Shown here: positions 19,121 to 27,262 of the stretch, one piece after another | Position numbering within the stretch: position 1 is the first letter of the stretch | How the letters are laid out: each line of letters starts with the position of its first letter | Assembly: GCA_015056145.1 (NCBI GenBank) | Contig: SVGY01000019.1 | Span: forward strand, 1 to 48,734 | Direction: 5' to 3' | Length of the DNA stretch: 48,734 nucleotides | DNA from: Clostridiales bacterium | GTDB taxonomy: Bacteria > Bacillota > Clostridia > Christensenellales > Aristaeellaceae | The notes under the pieces: generated by a model | The model's input: the letters and a program-made list of their open reading frames with translations, nothing else | What the model was told of the DNA's origin: nothing | Databases searched by the model: none | Program-made: the position numbers and the translations under genes

Positions 19121-22100
19121 ATGAAAAAAACACTTTACAGAGCATTGTCTTTTCTGCTTTGTCTCAGTCTGCTTTCGGTTCCCGTAATGGCAGGCGGCGA
19201 AGAAGCAGCCCCTGAAGCAGGAACCCATATTGCCCTCATTACCGCCGTTGATGCGGACGATTCTGCCTGGGGCAAAGCCGGAGAATTCCGGGACAAAATG
19301 GCTCCAGTGCTCACAGCTGCCCTCTTGCCCTACACCCTTGAAGAGAATACCACCTTTACTTCCTACACCCTGGGCGTAGAGAAAAACGGCAAGTTCAAGG
19401 ATCAAAGAAGCAGTAACATTTCCAAGCTTCCCCTGACTGATTACGGAGACGTTGAAAAAGCCTGCGGTAATGGTCTTTTGTTCAATTCTTCCGTTGAGAA
19501 CACTGGCCTTGCCCTCAACGAGCTCCAAACTGCAATCCTGACCGATACTCCTGCCGACAAAAGGCTGGAAGTATGGGTGGTGTATGATTCTACCTTTTTT
19601 TCGGAAGAATTCATGCAGCTTGGCGATCGTTTCTATTTCTTCGACACCCTGCTGGCCAGCGGAATAGAGCTTAAGTTTATCTGCTTATCCTCTTCTCCCG
19701 AAAGCGATCCCGTTTTTTCCTACCCCGAAACCCTGAAAAAATTCCATCCCGAGGCCAGCATATCCTGGACATCTTTCAATCCCGATGATGCTGCTTCTGT
19801 AGCCACCGCAGCGAACGCCAACGTACAGCGGCATTATTCTGCATATGTAGAATTGCCTCAGGAAGTTTTTACCTGCGCAGTTCAAAGTGAAACCCAATAT
19901 GAAGGCCTCCTCTCCATTTCCGAAGAGGGTACTTATGTGCTTTACTTCCCTTCTGCTTCCACTGACTTCAACCTGACACACTACGAGCCTGTTCCCGTTG
20001 AGGAAGCCCCCGCCGAGGAAGCTCCTGCGGAAGAGGCTGCCTCTGCCGAGGCCGAAGCTACTCCCGAGGCCGAGACTACTCCCGAGGCTGAAACCACCGA
20101 AGAGCCAGCTCCCACTGAGGAAGCTCCCGCAGAAGAGACTGCCTCTACCGAGGCCGAAGCCAACCCCGAGGCCGAAGCTACTCCCGAGGCTGAAACCACT
20201 GAAGAGCCTGCTCCCACTGAGGAAGCTCCTGCGGAAGAGGCTGCCGTGGCCGAGGCCGAAGCTACTCCCGAGGCCGAGACTACTCCTGAGGCTGAAACCA
20301 CCGAAGAGCCTGCTCCCACTGAGGAAGCTCCTGCGGAAGAGGCTGCCGTGGCCGAGGCCGAAGCTACTCCCGAGGCAGAGACTACTCCTGAGGCTGAAGC
20401 CACCGAAGAGCCTACTCCCGCCGAGGAAGCTCCTGCGGATGAGGCTGCCGTGGCCGAGGCCGAAGCTACTCCCGAGGCCGAAGCTACTCCCGAGGCCGAA
20501 GCTACTCCCGAGGCCGAGACTACTCCTGAAGCTGAAACCACCGAAGAGCCTGTTGTTGAGCCCACTCCTGAACCCACTCCCGAGCCCACTCCCGAACCCA
20601 TTCCGCTTCCGGCATACAATCACTTCTCTTCGTCCACCGGAACCTGGGTCATCCTTTCCGATTGCGCACCTGATGAATACTTCATCAGCTTTTCCGGAAA
20701 AAAAATGCCCACCGATATAAACCTTCATGTGTTTACCATTCCGGAAACTTCTGATCAGCAGATCACTCTCAATGATTCACCCATAAATGGCAATACCGCC
20801 GAGGGAATCACTCTCCACCGTTGCGACAACATCTTCACCATCAAGCCCGGCATCCGGCTTCGCAGCGGGGCTGTATGGAATGTGCGCACCTTGCTGGACA
20901 ACGAGATCCTTGCTCAATTCCCCTGTACTGCTAAAGAGGATGGAAGTATCTCTTTTGAGCTGAGTACCGGGGAGCTCGTTAACGACTCTGCTCTAAAGTT
21001 CCAGCTGTGGCTTTCTCCTCTGGACACCACCGTCCCCCAGGATGCGCTTTTCAACGTAGCCGACAGAATGCAGGCTTCCCCCATTGAATGCCTGTATCTT
21101 GAAACCACTCCTGAATATACCGTCACTGTAGCCAACCGGCTTCCTGTTGCAACGCAGGCGCAGGTATTCACTCCCTTGCTGTACTTCAAATCAGCCGATG
21201 ACAACACCGAGCAGCAGCCGGCCTCCTTCGATCTTTCTGCTATGGTGTCCGACGCTGATAACGACAGCCTTGCTTATGCCCTTATTGACGAGCAGGGAAA
21301 TGCGGTACAGCAGATCGAAACCGCTGAGTACAGCGCAAGTCTTGAGGGTTCGGTTCTCTGCTACCGTCCCCTGATCAACTCCCTGCCGGTTTCCCTGAAG
21401 ATCCTTGTGGACGACCACGATTCCGTTGTTGCGGCCTCCCGGGAACCCGTCACCTTCGGCACAAACGATAACTGCACCTTTGAAATCATCGTAGATCAGT
21501 TTGATATTTCCGTAGAACTGGATACTCTTCCCTTTGTGCCTTCCATCTCCGAAGAGAATACGAGCGACAATGCGGAATTTGATTTGAGCGGCTCTCCGGC
21601 GTTGCCTTTGACCTTCTCCCTCACCTGCAACGACGTGGAAACGTTTGGCAAACTGGCCACATCTCATCAGGTCGCCGACTGGCAGAGCAGCGAATTCCTT
21701 TCCCTGTTCACCGCCGATGTAAGCTATAAAACCCTTTCGGAAGATGTGGAAGCCGAACCCGTCGCCCTGATCTGTAACGTTCAGATGGACGAAAGCGGAA
21801 TCCTTGTGCCCGTTGAGATTCCCGCTTCCATCTGCGCTGTGGACTATGAGATTTCCTACCAGATTTCTTTCGCCGGCGCCCCCCTGCCCTCCGGCTCCGG
21901 AACGGTAAAAGCCCGTGTTGCCAATACAGCTCCCGTTCTGTCCTTTGGCAATATCGAAAAAATCAAGGTAGAAATGCAGGGAAAACCCGGCGAACGAATT
22001 GCACTTCCTCTGAGCGACATCATTGTGAACAATGCGCCCGAGTACTCTTCTTCCACGCTCAGTGAAGACGGTACAACCCTTGACCTGAAAACCATTTTCA

Positions 22101-22807
22101 CCGATCTGGAAACGCAGGATGCCCTGGCGTATGAAATCACCATCACAAGCGAAGGCGGAAAGCAGCAGGTCATGGCTGCCGACGGTACAGTTGTAAATGC
22201 TGATCCCGAAAAACCTGGCGTCTATATGCTGGATGATTCTGTGCTGAATATCCAGTTTGAGGAAATCGGCGAATACTCCATTTCCGTTCGTGCCTTTGAC
22301 GGCGAGCTTTTCAGCGAAGACAGCTGGAGCGCAAAGGTCAGCATTTCTTCCGCCTATACCAAAATGCTCATCATTATCGGTATCTGCATTTTGGCTGCCA
22401 TCCTGCTGCTGATCGCCATTCTGATCATCATCCAGCACATCAAACCTGCCTTTGTTAATGCACATCTTTCCATCGTCACGTCCGAAGACGTACACGAGGC
22501 GAAAGCGTTCTGCCTGGATCCCTTCAAGAAGAAGAGCGTCAATCTGCGAATGCTGATCATGGCAACCGGAAAGCCTCCCGTGCCCGGTATTCCCATGGAA
22601 GCCCTCAAGGATATTGAAATCTTCCCCCAAAAAGGCAGCAAGGTGAAGATTGTCATCGGAAAAACAGCGGCCAACTCTGTCCATGTAAAGGGCCAGAACA
22701 CGCTGAAACCCATTGTTAGCTACGAACCGGTGTTTATCTGCGTAAATAACAACGAGGCCAAGGGATTGAAGCTGAATCTTACCCAAAACTTCTCTTCCTT
22801 CGAATAA
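19121..22807 (+). CDS. Second large exported vWA-like anchored protein with Glu/Ala/Pro repeat stalk
   Basis: 1228 aa from the ATG at 19121, which directly begins a signal peptide (KK, then FLLCLSLLSV, cut after VMA24). A TTG start at 19055 would bury the signal peptide and is rejected; no clear Shine-Dalgarno site precedes 19121. Residues about 30-285 look like a vWA fold with a degenerate metal site (D-A-D-D-S). Residues 292-497 are 34-residue tandem repeats of the type EEAPAEEAAVAEAEATPEAE, ending in PTPEPTPEP. Beta-rich modules follow, including an acidic DADND motif near 708. A membrane helix lies at about 1081-1105 and a 120-residue cytoplasmic beta-like domain ends the protein. The architecture mirrors the first gene of the operon. 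The stalk probably projects the vWA head through the wall (inference). Confidence 0.8.
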   Translation: MKKTLYRALSFLLCLSLLSVPVMAGGEEAAPEAGTHIALITAVDADDSAWGKAGEFRDKMAPVLTAALLPYTLEENTTFTSYTLGVEKNGKFKDQRSSNISKLPLTDYGDVEKACGNGLLFNSSVENTGLALNELQTAILTDTPADKRLEVWVVYDSTFFSEEFMQLGDRFYFFDTLLASGIELKFICLSSSPESDPVFSYPETLKKFHPEASISWTSFNPDDAASVATAANANVQRHYSAYVELPQEVFTCAVQSETQYEGLLSISEEGTYVLYFPSASTDFNLTHYEPVPVEEAPAEEAPAEEAASAEAEATPEAETTPEAETTEEPAPTEEAPAEETASTEAEANPEAEATPEAETTEEPAPTEEAPAEEAAVAEAEATPEAETTPEAETTEEPAPTEEAPAEEAAVAEAEATPEAETTPEAEATEEPTPAEEAPADEAAVAEAEATPEAEATPEAEATPEAETTPEAETTEEPVVEPTPEPTPEPTPEPIPLPAYNHFSSSTGTWVILSDCAPDEYFISFSGKKMPTDINLHVFTIPETSDQQITLNDSPINGNTAEGITLHRCDNIFTIKPGIRLRSGAVWNVRTLLDNEILAQFPCTAKEDGSISFELSTGELVNDSALKFQLWLSPLDTTVPQDALFNVADRMQASPIECLYLETTPEYTVTVANRLPVATQAQVFTPLLYFKSADDNTEQQPASFDLSAMVSDADNDSLAYALIDEQGNAVQQIETAEYSASLEGSVLCYRPLINSLPVSLKILVDDHDSVVAASREPVTFGTNDNCTFEIIVDQFDISVELDTLPFVPSISEENTSDNAEFDLSGSPALPLTFSLTCNDVETFGKLATSHQVADWQSSEFLSLFTADVSYKTLSEDVEAEPVALICNVQMDESGILVPVEIPASICAVDYEISYQISFAGAPLPSGSGTVKARVANTAPVLSFGNIEKIKVEMQGKPGERIALPLSDIIVNNAPEYSSSTLSEDGTTLDLKTIFTDLETQDALAYEITITSEGGKQQVMAADGTVVNADPEKPGVYMLDDSVLNIQFEEIGEYSISVRAFDGELFSEDSWSAKVSISSAYTKMLIIIGICILAAILLLIAILIIIQHIKPAFVNAHLSIVTSEDVHEAKAFCLDPFKKKSVNLRMLIMATGKPPVPGIPMEALKDIEIFPQKGSKVKIVIGKTAANSVHVKGQNTLKPIVSYEPVFICVNNNEAKGLKLNLTQNFSSFE
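19994..20612 (+). repeat. Tandem 102-bp (34-residue) repeats encoding an acidic Glu/Ala/Pro/Thr stalk
   Basis: About five units of 102 bp, each encoding EEAPAEE-AAVAEAEATPEAE-TTPEAETTEEPAPT variants, with an internal hexapeptide sub-repeat (ATPEAE/TTPEAE) that varies from two to four copies per unit. Units are nearly identical at DNA level, so copy number can change by slippage or recombination. The last unit passes into a Pro-Thr-Pro-Glu run typical of wall-spanning segments. Confidence 0.9.
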
Positions 22808-22823
22808 TCAAGGAGGCTAAATC

Positions 22824-24167
22824 ATGAGCCAAAACAATTGGGGAAACAATTCTGGATTTGGAAATACTTCTTCCAACTCCTTCGGTTCTTCTGGATCCTT
22901 CGGCACATCCGGTTCTTCTGACGGCTTTGGCTCTGGAAGCGGTTTTTCCTCCTTCGGTGGATTCTCTGACCCTTCCAATGGTAGCGCCGCCAGCAACGGC
23001 GCTGCCTTTGGAAACTCTTCCTGGGACGGTGGAGATCAATATACCCCTGTGAAGAAAAACGGGGGCTGGTGTGTGGCGCTTACACTTGCATCCCTGCTTT
23101 GCGCCGGTTTGGCATTTCTGCTTGCCTACCTTACAAGAAACACTTTTCGTAACGTGCCCCTTTTCGGCATTGTTTTTGCAGCCCCCGCCATTCTGCTGAT
23201 GTTCCTTGTGCTTGGCATCGAATCCTCCTTTTCGCCCATGAACCCTCGTTACAGCAGAAAATACCAAACCATAATTGCCGCCTGTATTGCGGGAATCTAT
23301 CTCATTTCAGGCTGCCTGGGCGAATTTATCCATGAGTATGCCGGCGTTTCAGGAAATAAGGCAAACGTCATCATCCTACTGGACAAGAGTGGTTCCATGA
23401 CCGATTCTCCGTTTCTGTCCTCCTCCACTTATGACGATTTGTGCGTCGACGCCCTCGAAACCGTACTTAATAACGTTCCTGGCACAACAAATGTGGGTTT
23501 CATTGCCTTTGATTCGGATATCCTCAGCAGCATCTCCCTGAAGCCCTATTCTCAAAACAGGCTTGATATTAAATCCCAAATGCGTATGCCCCCCGTGGGT
23601 GGAACGAATTTTGAGAAGCCGCTGACTGCTGCGCTGAACATGATTCAAAACACCTCTTTGCCCACAAAAATTCTCCTGATTACTGATGGTGAAGGCTCGC
23701 TGGGTTCCGATTCTACCAAACAGTGGTTTGAAACCACCTGCCGGAATAAAAACGCTTCCATCTACTATGTGTATATCAATCAGCCGCAGCCGTATACCGA
23801 ATTGCAGCAGCTTGTAACCAAAACAAACGGAAAATCCGTTTCCGTTAATGACCCCACCAGCATATTGGGCACGCTTCAGGATCTCAACCTGTTCGTCGCC
23901 GAGGACGATCTGTTCCACACCAACCCCAAGCCTCGGCGGGATCTTATTATCAACGGCTTTGTTCAGATCATCCCTGCCATTGCCCTTGGAATTGGTCTTT
24001 TCCTGATGCTGAGCCGTCAGGGCCAGAAACGCTTCCAGCTGATTCTTTCCCCGCTTATGGGTATAGCAGCCTACATCGTGTTGAATTATACCAACCTTTC
24101 CCCCGAGTTTGCGGAGGCGTTGGCCCAATCGTTGCCCTTGCTTGTGTTTATGCGTAAAAATGCGTGA
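22824..24167 (+). CDS. Membrane-embedded vWA protein with Phe/Gly/Ser-rich N-terminus
   Basis: 447 aa; AAGGAGG lies 8 bases before the ATG. Residues 1-72 are low complexity, with repeated GFGN, SFGSS, GSFGTS and SSFGGF motifs, close in style to the tail of the first operon gene. Three membrane helices occur at about 81-103, 110-133 and 148-168. A complete vWA domain follows (about 180-370) with MIDAS motif D187-K-S-G-S191 and a conserved ITDGEG strand. Two more helices (about 374-396 and 404-424) complete it. The layout of a vWA between membrane helices recalls BatA/BatB-type proteins, but no MoxR ATPase gene is present. Last gene of the operon, followed by an intrinsic terminator. Side of the membrane facing the vWA cannot be decided from sequence. 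Confidence 0.82.
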   Translation: MSQNNWGNNSGFGNTSSNSFGSSGSFGTSGSSDGFGSGSGFSSFGGFSDPSNGSAASNGAAFGNSSWDGGDQYTPVKKNGGWCVALTLASLLCAGLAFLLAYLTRNTFRNVPLFGIVFAAPAILLMFLVLGIESSFSPMNPRYSRKYQTIIAACIAGIYLISGCLGEFIHEYAGVSGNKANVIILLDKSGSMTDSPFLSSSTYDDLCVDALETVLNNVPGTTNVGFIAFDSDILSSISLKPYSQNRLDIKSQMRMPPVGGTNFEKPLTAALNMIQNTSLPTKILLITDGEGSLGSDSTKQWFETTCRNKNASIYYVYINQPQPYTELQQLVTKTNGKSVSVNDPTSILGTLQDLNLFVAEDDLFHTNPKPRRDLIINGFVQIIPAIALGIGLFLMLSRQGQKRFQLILSPLMGIAAYIVLNYTNLSPEFAEALAQSLPLLVFMRKNA

Positions 24168-24211
24168 TTACTGAAACACATATGGTCTGATAAAACAATA
24201 CACTCATCACC

Positions 24212-24248
24212 AAAAGGTCGGGAAGAGCGTTCTTTCCCGGCCTTTTTC
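24212..24248 (+). terminator. Intrinsic terminator of the nine-gene operon
   Basis: GGTCGGGAA (24216-24224) pairs with TTCCCGGCC (24234-24242) and is followed by TTTTT. It lies 45 bases after the last stop codon and marks the end of the tubulin/vWA operon. Confidence 0.85.
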
Positions 24249-24260
24249 TTCAGTTATTCC

Positions 24261-24289
24261 TTGCTTTTTTCCCGGCAATAGAGTAAGAT
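24261..24289 (+). promoter_or_regulatory. Promoter of the sugar-kinase/epimerase pair
   Basis: TTGCTT (24261-24266), 17-base spacer, TAAGAT (24284-24289). It lies between the operon terminator and the kinase start at 24353. No clear AraR-like palindrome was seen nearby. Confidence 0.45.
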
Positions 24290-24352
24290 ATAGATGGCTG
24301 AAATGTACAGACAACTTTATATCGATCTCATACATGGAAGGAGAAGATTTCT

Positions 24353-25954
24353 TTGGATAAGCAACATATTGCATCGATCATTTCTCAGGGCAAGGCGGTT
24401 ATCGGCATCGAGCTGGGTTCTACCCGCATCAAGGCCGTCCTCATCGACGATACCCATGCCCCCGTTGCCTCCGGTTCCCACACCTGGGAAAACCGTCTGG
24501 AAAACGGTGTTTGGACCTACTCCCTCACCGAAGTTTGGGAAGGCCTGCAGAATGCATTCCGGGAACTGAAGCAGAATGTGGAAGCCCAGTACGGCGTGAA
24601 GCTGACCACTGCTGCAGGCATGGGCTTTTCCGCCATGATGCACGGCTACCTGCCCTTTGACAAGGAAGGCACCCAGCTGGCCGAATTCCGCACCTGGCGC
24701 AACACCATGACCGAAGAAGCCGCCGCCAAGCTGACGGAGCTTTTCCAGTTCAATATTCCCCAGCGCTGGAGCATCGCTCATCTGTACCAGGCCATGCTGA
24801 AGGGCGAAGGCCATGTGAAGGACATCGATTTCCTGACCACGCTGGCAGGCTATGTACACTGGAAGCTGACCGGCAAGCGGGTCATGGGCGTGGGCGAAGC
24901 CTCCGGTATGTTCCCCATCGACAGCAATATTCTTGATTACGACAAGACCATGGTGGAGAAGTTCAATAAGCTTGCCGCCGATATGGGCTACACCTGGACG
25001 CTGGAAAGCATTCTGCCCAAGGTGCAAAATGCAGGCGAAGATGCCGGTCTTTTGACCGCAGAAGGCGCCCTGCTGCTGGACCCCACCGGCGAACTTCAGG
25101 CTGGCATTCCCCTCTGCCCCCCCGAAGGCGACGCAGGCACCGGCATGGCCGCCACCAACAGCGTGGCTCAGCGCACTGGCAACGTTTCCGCCGGTACTTC
25201 CGTTTTTGCCATGATCGTTCTGGAAAAAGCCCTGAGCAAGGTCTACCCGGAAATCGATATGGTTACCACCCCCACCGGCAAGCCTGTTGCCATGGTGCAC
25301 TGCAACAACTGCACCAGCGATCTCAATGCCTGGGCCAATGTACTTAAGGGCTTCACCAAGGCCGCCGGCAAGGAAATGGATTCCGGCGAGATCTTCCCCG
25401 TGCTGTTCAATGCTGCCATGGAAGGCGACAAGGACTGCGGTGGTGTGGTGAACGTTAACTATCTCTCTGGCGAACCCGTTACCGGCCTGGAAGAAGGTCG
25501 TCCCATGATCGCCCGGCTGCCCGGCGTGGCTTTCACCTTTGCCAATTTTGCCCGTTCGCTGGTATTCGGCGCAATCGTCACCCTGAAGCTGGGCATGGAT
25601 ATCCTCGGCGGCGAAAATGTACAGATCGATTCCCTGCTGGGCCATGGCGGCTTCTTCAAAACCCCCGGCGTGGGCCAGAGCCTGCTGGCCGCTGCCCTGA
25701 ACACTCCCGTTTCCGTCATGGAGACTGCTGGTGAAGGCGGCCCCTGGGGCATGGCGCTGCTGGCTGCCTACCGTGTAGGCAAGGCGGAAGGCCAGACCCT
25801 GGAAAGCTATCTGACCGACAAGGTATTTGCAGGCGCTCAGAGCCAGACCATTCAGCCCAACGCTGCCGATGAAGAAGGCTTCCGCATCTACGCAGAACGC
25901 TTTACCGGGCTGCTTAATGCAGAACGTGCTGCTGTGAAGGAATTCCGTGGTTGA
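24353..25954 (+). CDS. FGGY-family carbohydrate kinase, probable L-ribulokinase
   Basis: 533 aa with a TTG start; GGAAGGAG ends about 9 bases before it, and no in-frame ATG has a comparable site. The N-terminus [16 protein letters not shown] is the first phosphate-binding motif of FGGY sugar kinases, and a Gly-rich [12 protein letters not shown] motif near 430 is the second ATP-site element. FGGY kinases phosphorylate pentuloses and related sugars. The product of the next gene (28 bases away) uses L-ribulose 5-phosphate, so L-ribulose is the likeliest substrate, although the protein differs from classical AraB and could act on xylulose. No isomerase gene (araA) is beside it. Cytoplasmic. Confidence 0.82.
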   Translation: MDKQHIASIISQGKAVIGIELGSTRIKAVLIDDTHAPVASGSHTWENRLENGVWTYSLTEVWEGLQNAFRELKQNVEAQYGVKLTTAAGMGFSAMMHGYLPFDKEGTQLAEFRTWRNTMTEEAAAKLTELFQFNIPQRWSIAHLYQAMLKGEGHVKDIDFLTTLAGYVHWKLTGKRVMGVGEASGMFPIDSNILDYDKTMVEKFNKLAADMGYTWTLESILPKVQNAGEDAGLLTAEGALLLDPTGELQAGIPLCPPEGDAGTGMAATNSVAQRTGNVSAGTSVFAMIVLEKALSKVYPEIDMVTTPTGKPVAMVHCNNCTSDLNAWANVLKGFTKAAGKEMDSGEIFPVLFNAAMEGDKDCGGVVNVNYLSGEPVTGLEEGRPMIARLPGVAFTFANFARSLVFGAIVTLKLGMDILGGENVQIDSLLGHGGFFKTPGVGQSLLAAALNTPVSVMETAGEGGPWGMALLAAYRVGKAEGQTLESYLTDKVFAGAQSQTIQPNAADEEGFRIYAERFTGLLNAERAAVKEFRG

Positions 25955-25982
25955 TCACCCAAAAACAAGGGAGGATACAGCA

Positions 25983-26681
25983 ATGCTTGAAGCTTTGAAG
26001 AAGGCCGTTTATGAGGCCAATATGGAACTGCCTGCCCGTGGACTTGTTACCTACACCTGGGGCAATGTTTCCGGCATCGACCGGGAAAGCGGCCTTGTGG
26101 TCATCAAGCCCTCCGGCGTGGAATACGACGAACTTCGGCCCGAAGATCTTGTGGTACTGAATCTGGATGGCGAAAAGGTGGAGGGTGATCTGAATCCCTC
26201 CTCCGATACCAAGACCCATCTGGCGCTGTATCGTGCCTTCCCCGGACTGGGCGGCATCGTGCATACCCACAGCACCCATGCTGTGGCATGGGCTCAGGCC
26301 GGCCAGGATATTCCCTGCTATGGTACCACCCATGCAGATTACATCTATGGCCCCGTACCCTGCACCCGTTCCCTAACCCCCGAAGAAGTGGAAGAGGATT
26401 ACGAGCTGAATACCGGAAAAGTCATCATCGACACCTTTAACAGCCGTGGCCTGAATCCCCTGCATGTACCCGCCGTTATCTGTCAGAACCACGGCCCCTT
26501 CACCTGGGGCAAGGATGCGGCTTCAGCCGTGTACCATGCCGTAGTGCTGGAAGAAGTGGCAAAGATGGCTCTGCTGACCCGTCAGGTGAACCCGGGTGCA
26601 GGCCCTGCCCCGCAGTTCATTCAGGACAAGCACTTCATGCGCAAGCATGGCCCCAATGCTTATTACGGACAGAAAAAATAA
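25983..26681 (+). CDS. araD: L-ribulose-5-phosphate 4-epimerase
   Basis: 232 aa, the normal AraD length. Converts L-ribulose 5-phosphate to D-xylulose 5-phosphate, feeding the pentose phosphate pathway. Zinc ligands of the class II aldolase fold are in place: H94-T-H96 and H170, with D75 in SSDTKTH matching the catalytic Asp. Other family motifs are TWGNVSG (25-31) and [10 protein letters not shown] (42-51). The start is the ATG at 25983 after AAGGGAGG. Same operon as the FGGY kinase, followed by a strong terminator. Confidence 0.93.
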   Translation: MLEALKKAVYEANMELPARGLVTYTWGNVSGIDRESGLVVIKPSGVEYDELRPEDLVVLNLDGEKVEGDLNPSSDTKTHLALYRAFPGLGGIVHTHSTHAVAWAQAGQDIPCYGTTHADYIYGPVPCTRSLTPEEVEEDYELNTGKVIIDTFNSRGLNPLHVPAVICQNHGPFTWGKDAASAVYHAVVLEEVAKMALLTRQVNPGAGPAPQFIQDKHFMRKHGPNAYYGQKK

Positions 26682-26694
26682 CCGTTTCTCCAAA

Positions 26695-26735
26695 GGGACC
26701 CCCAGGGCACCGCATGCCCCGGGGGTCCGCTTTTC
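26695..26735 (+). terminator. Intrinsic terminator after araD
   Basis: GGACCCCCAGGGCA and TGCCCCGGGGGTCC form a 14-bp stem with one mismatch and a 5-base loop, then CTTTT follows. It lies between convergent araD and the Nudix gene and may serve only the plus strand. Confidence 0.85.
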
Positions 26736-26742
26736 ATATGCC

Positions 26743-27195
26743 TTATTTCAGCTCATCCATCCATTTTCCGTCTTCCACGTGGAAATAATGCTCGCTTATC
26801 TGATCGTTCAGAAAAACCTTCAGCATCTTATCCATACCATGGGCCAGAGGCAGCTGTTCCAGCCGGGCGAGCTCTACCCAGTACACTTCGCCTTCCTCAG
26901 AGGAAACGAGGCTGCCTTCAAACTGGCTGGTTTTGTAAAAGAGCACCATATACCGGGAACCGTCTTTTTCGGGCCAGTCCTTAATACCGCACAGCTGAGG
27001 CGCTTTTATCTTCAGGCCCGTTTCCTCGTACACTTCACGGATCACCGCATCGGTAAAGGATTCGCCTTTTTCCACATGGCCGCCGGGAAAAGTAATGCCG
27101 GGCCAGTCCGGATCCTTTCTATCCTGCACAAGTACCTTGTTTTCATGGCAAATCATGCACATATTGGTCAAAGTTACAGTTTCGCTTCTGGACAT
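26743..27195 (-). CDS. Nudix hydrolase
   Basis: 150 aa. The complete Nudix box is visible (GGHVEKGE, seven residues, then REVYEETGL), binding the metal that cleaves nucleoside diphosphates linked to another moiety. Length and the N-terminal start are like MutT/8-oxo-dGTP diphosphatase-type enzymes, but substrate cannot be read from sequence. The start at 27195 follows a GAGGGA site. It lies 67 bases downstream of the DUF1846 gene on the same strand, separated by a hairpin. Confidence 0.88.
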   Translation of the reverse strand: MSRSETVTLTNMCMICHENKVLVQDRKDPDWPGITFPGGHVEKGESFTDAVIREVYEETGLKIKAPQLCGIKDWPEKDGSRYMVLFYKTSQFEGSLVSSEEGEVYWVELARLEQLPLAHGMDKMLKVFLNDQISEHYFHVEDGKWMDELK

Positions 27196-27218
27196 TTGAT
27201 TCTTCCCTCTTTTGCAAA

Positions 27219-27248
27219 GAACGCCGGAGGACTTCCCGCCGGCGTTCT
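27219..27248 (-). terminator. Hairpin between DUF1846 and Nudix genes
   Basis: AGAACGCCGG and CCGGCGTTCT form a perfect 10-bp stem. In minus-strand direction it is followed by a weak T-run (TTGCAAAA), so it is probably a partial terminator of the DUF1846 transcript. Confidence 0.5.
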
Positions 27249-27262
27249 GTTCATGTCGTTAT

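Noticed and set aside
19994..20612. Possible CRISPR array
   Set aside because: Repeats are contiguous, codon-aligned and without unique spacers; no cas gene is near.
19685..20728. Gly/Leu/Ser-rich minus-strand frame and Pro/Arg/Lys/Leu-rich plus-strand frame over the stalk repeat
   Set aside because: Both are produced by the 102-bp repeat in other frames; neither has a start signal or sensible composition.
22824..24167. BatA/BatB-MoxR type aerotolerance operon
   Set aside because: The vWA-with-helices layout is similar, but no MoxR AAA+ ATPase or DUF58 gene is present in the operon.
270..24167. Contractile injection system or prophage
   Set aside because: No sheath, tube, baseplate, capsid, terminase or portal-like protein is seen.
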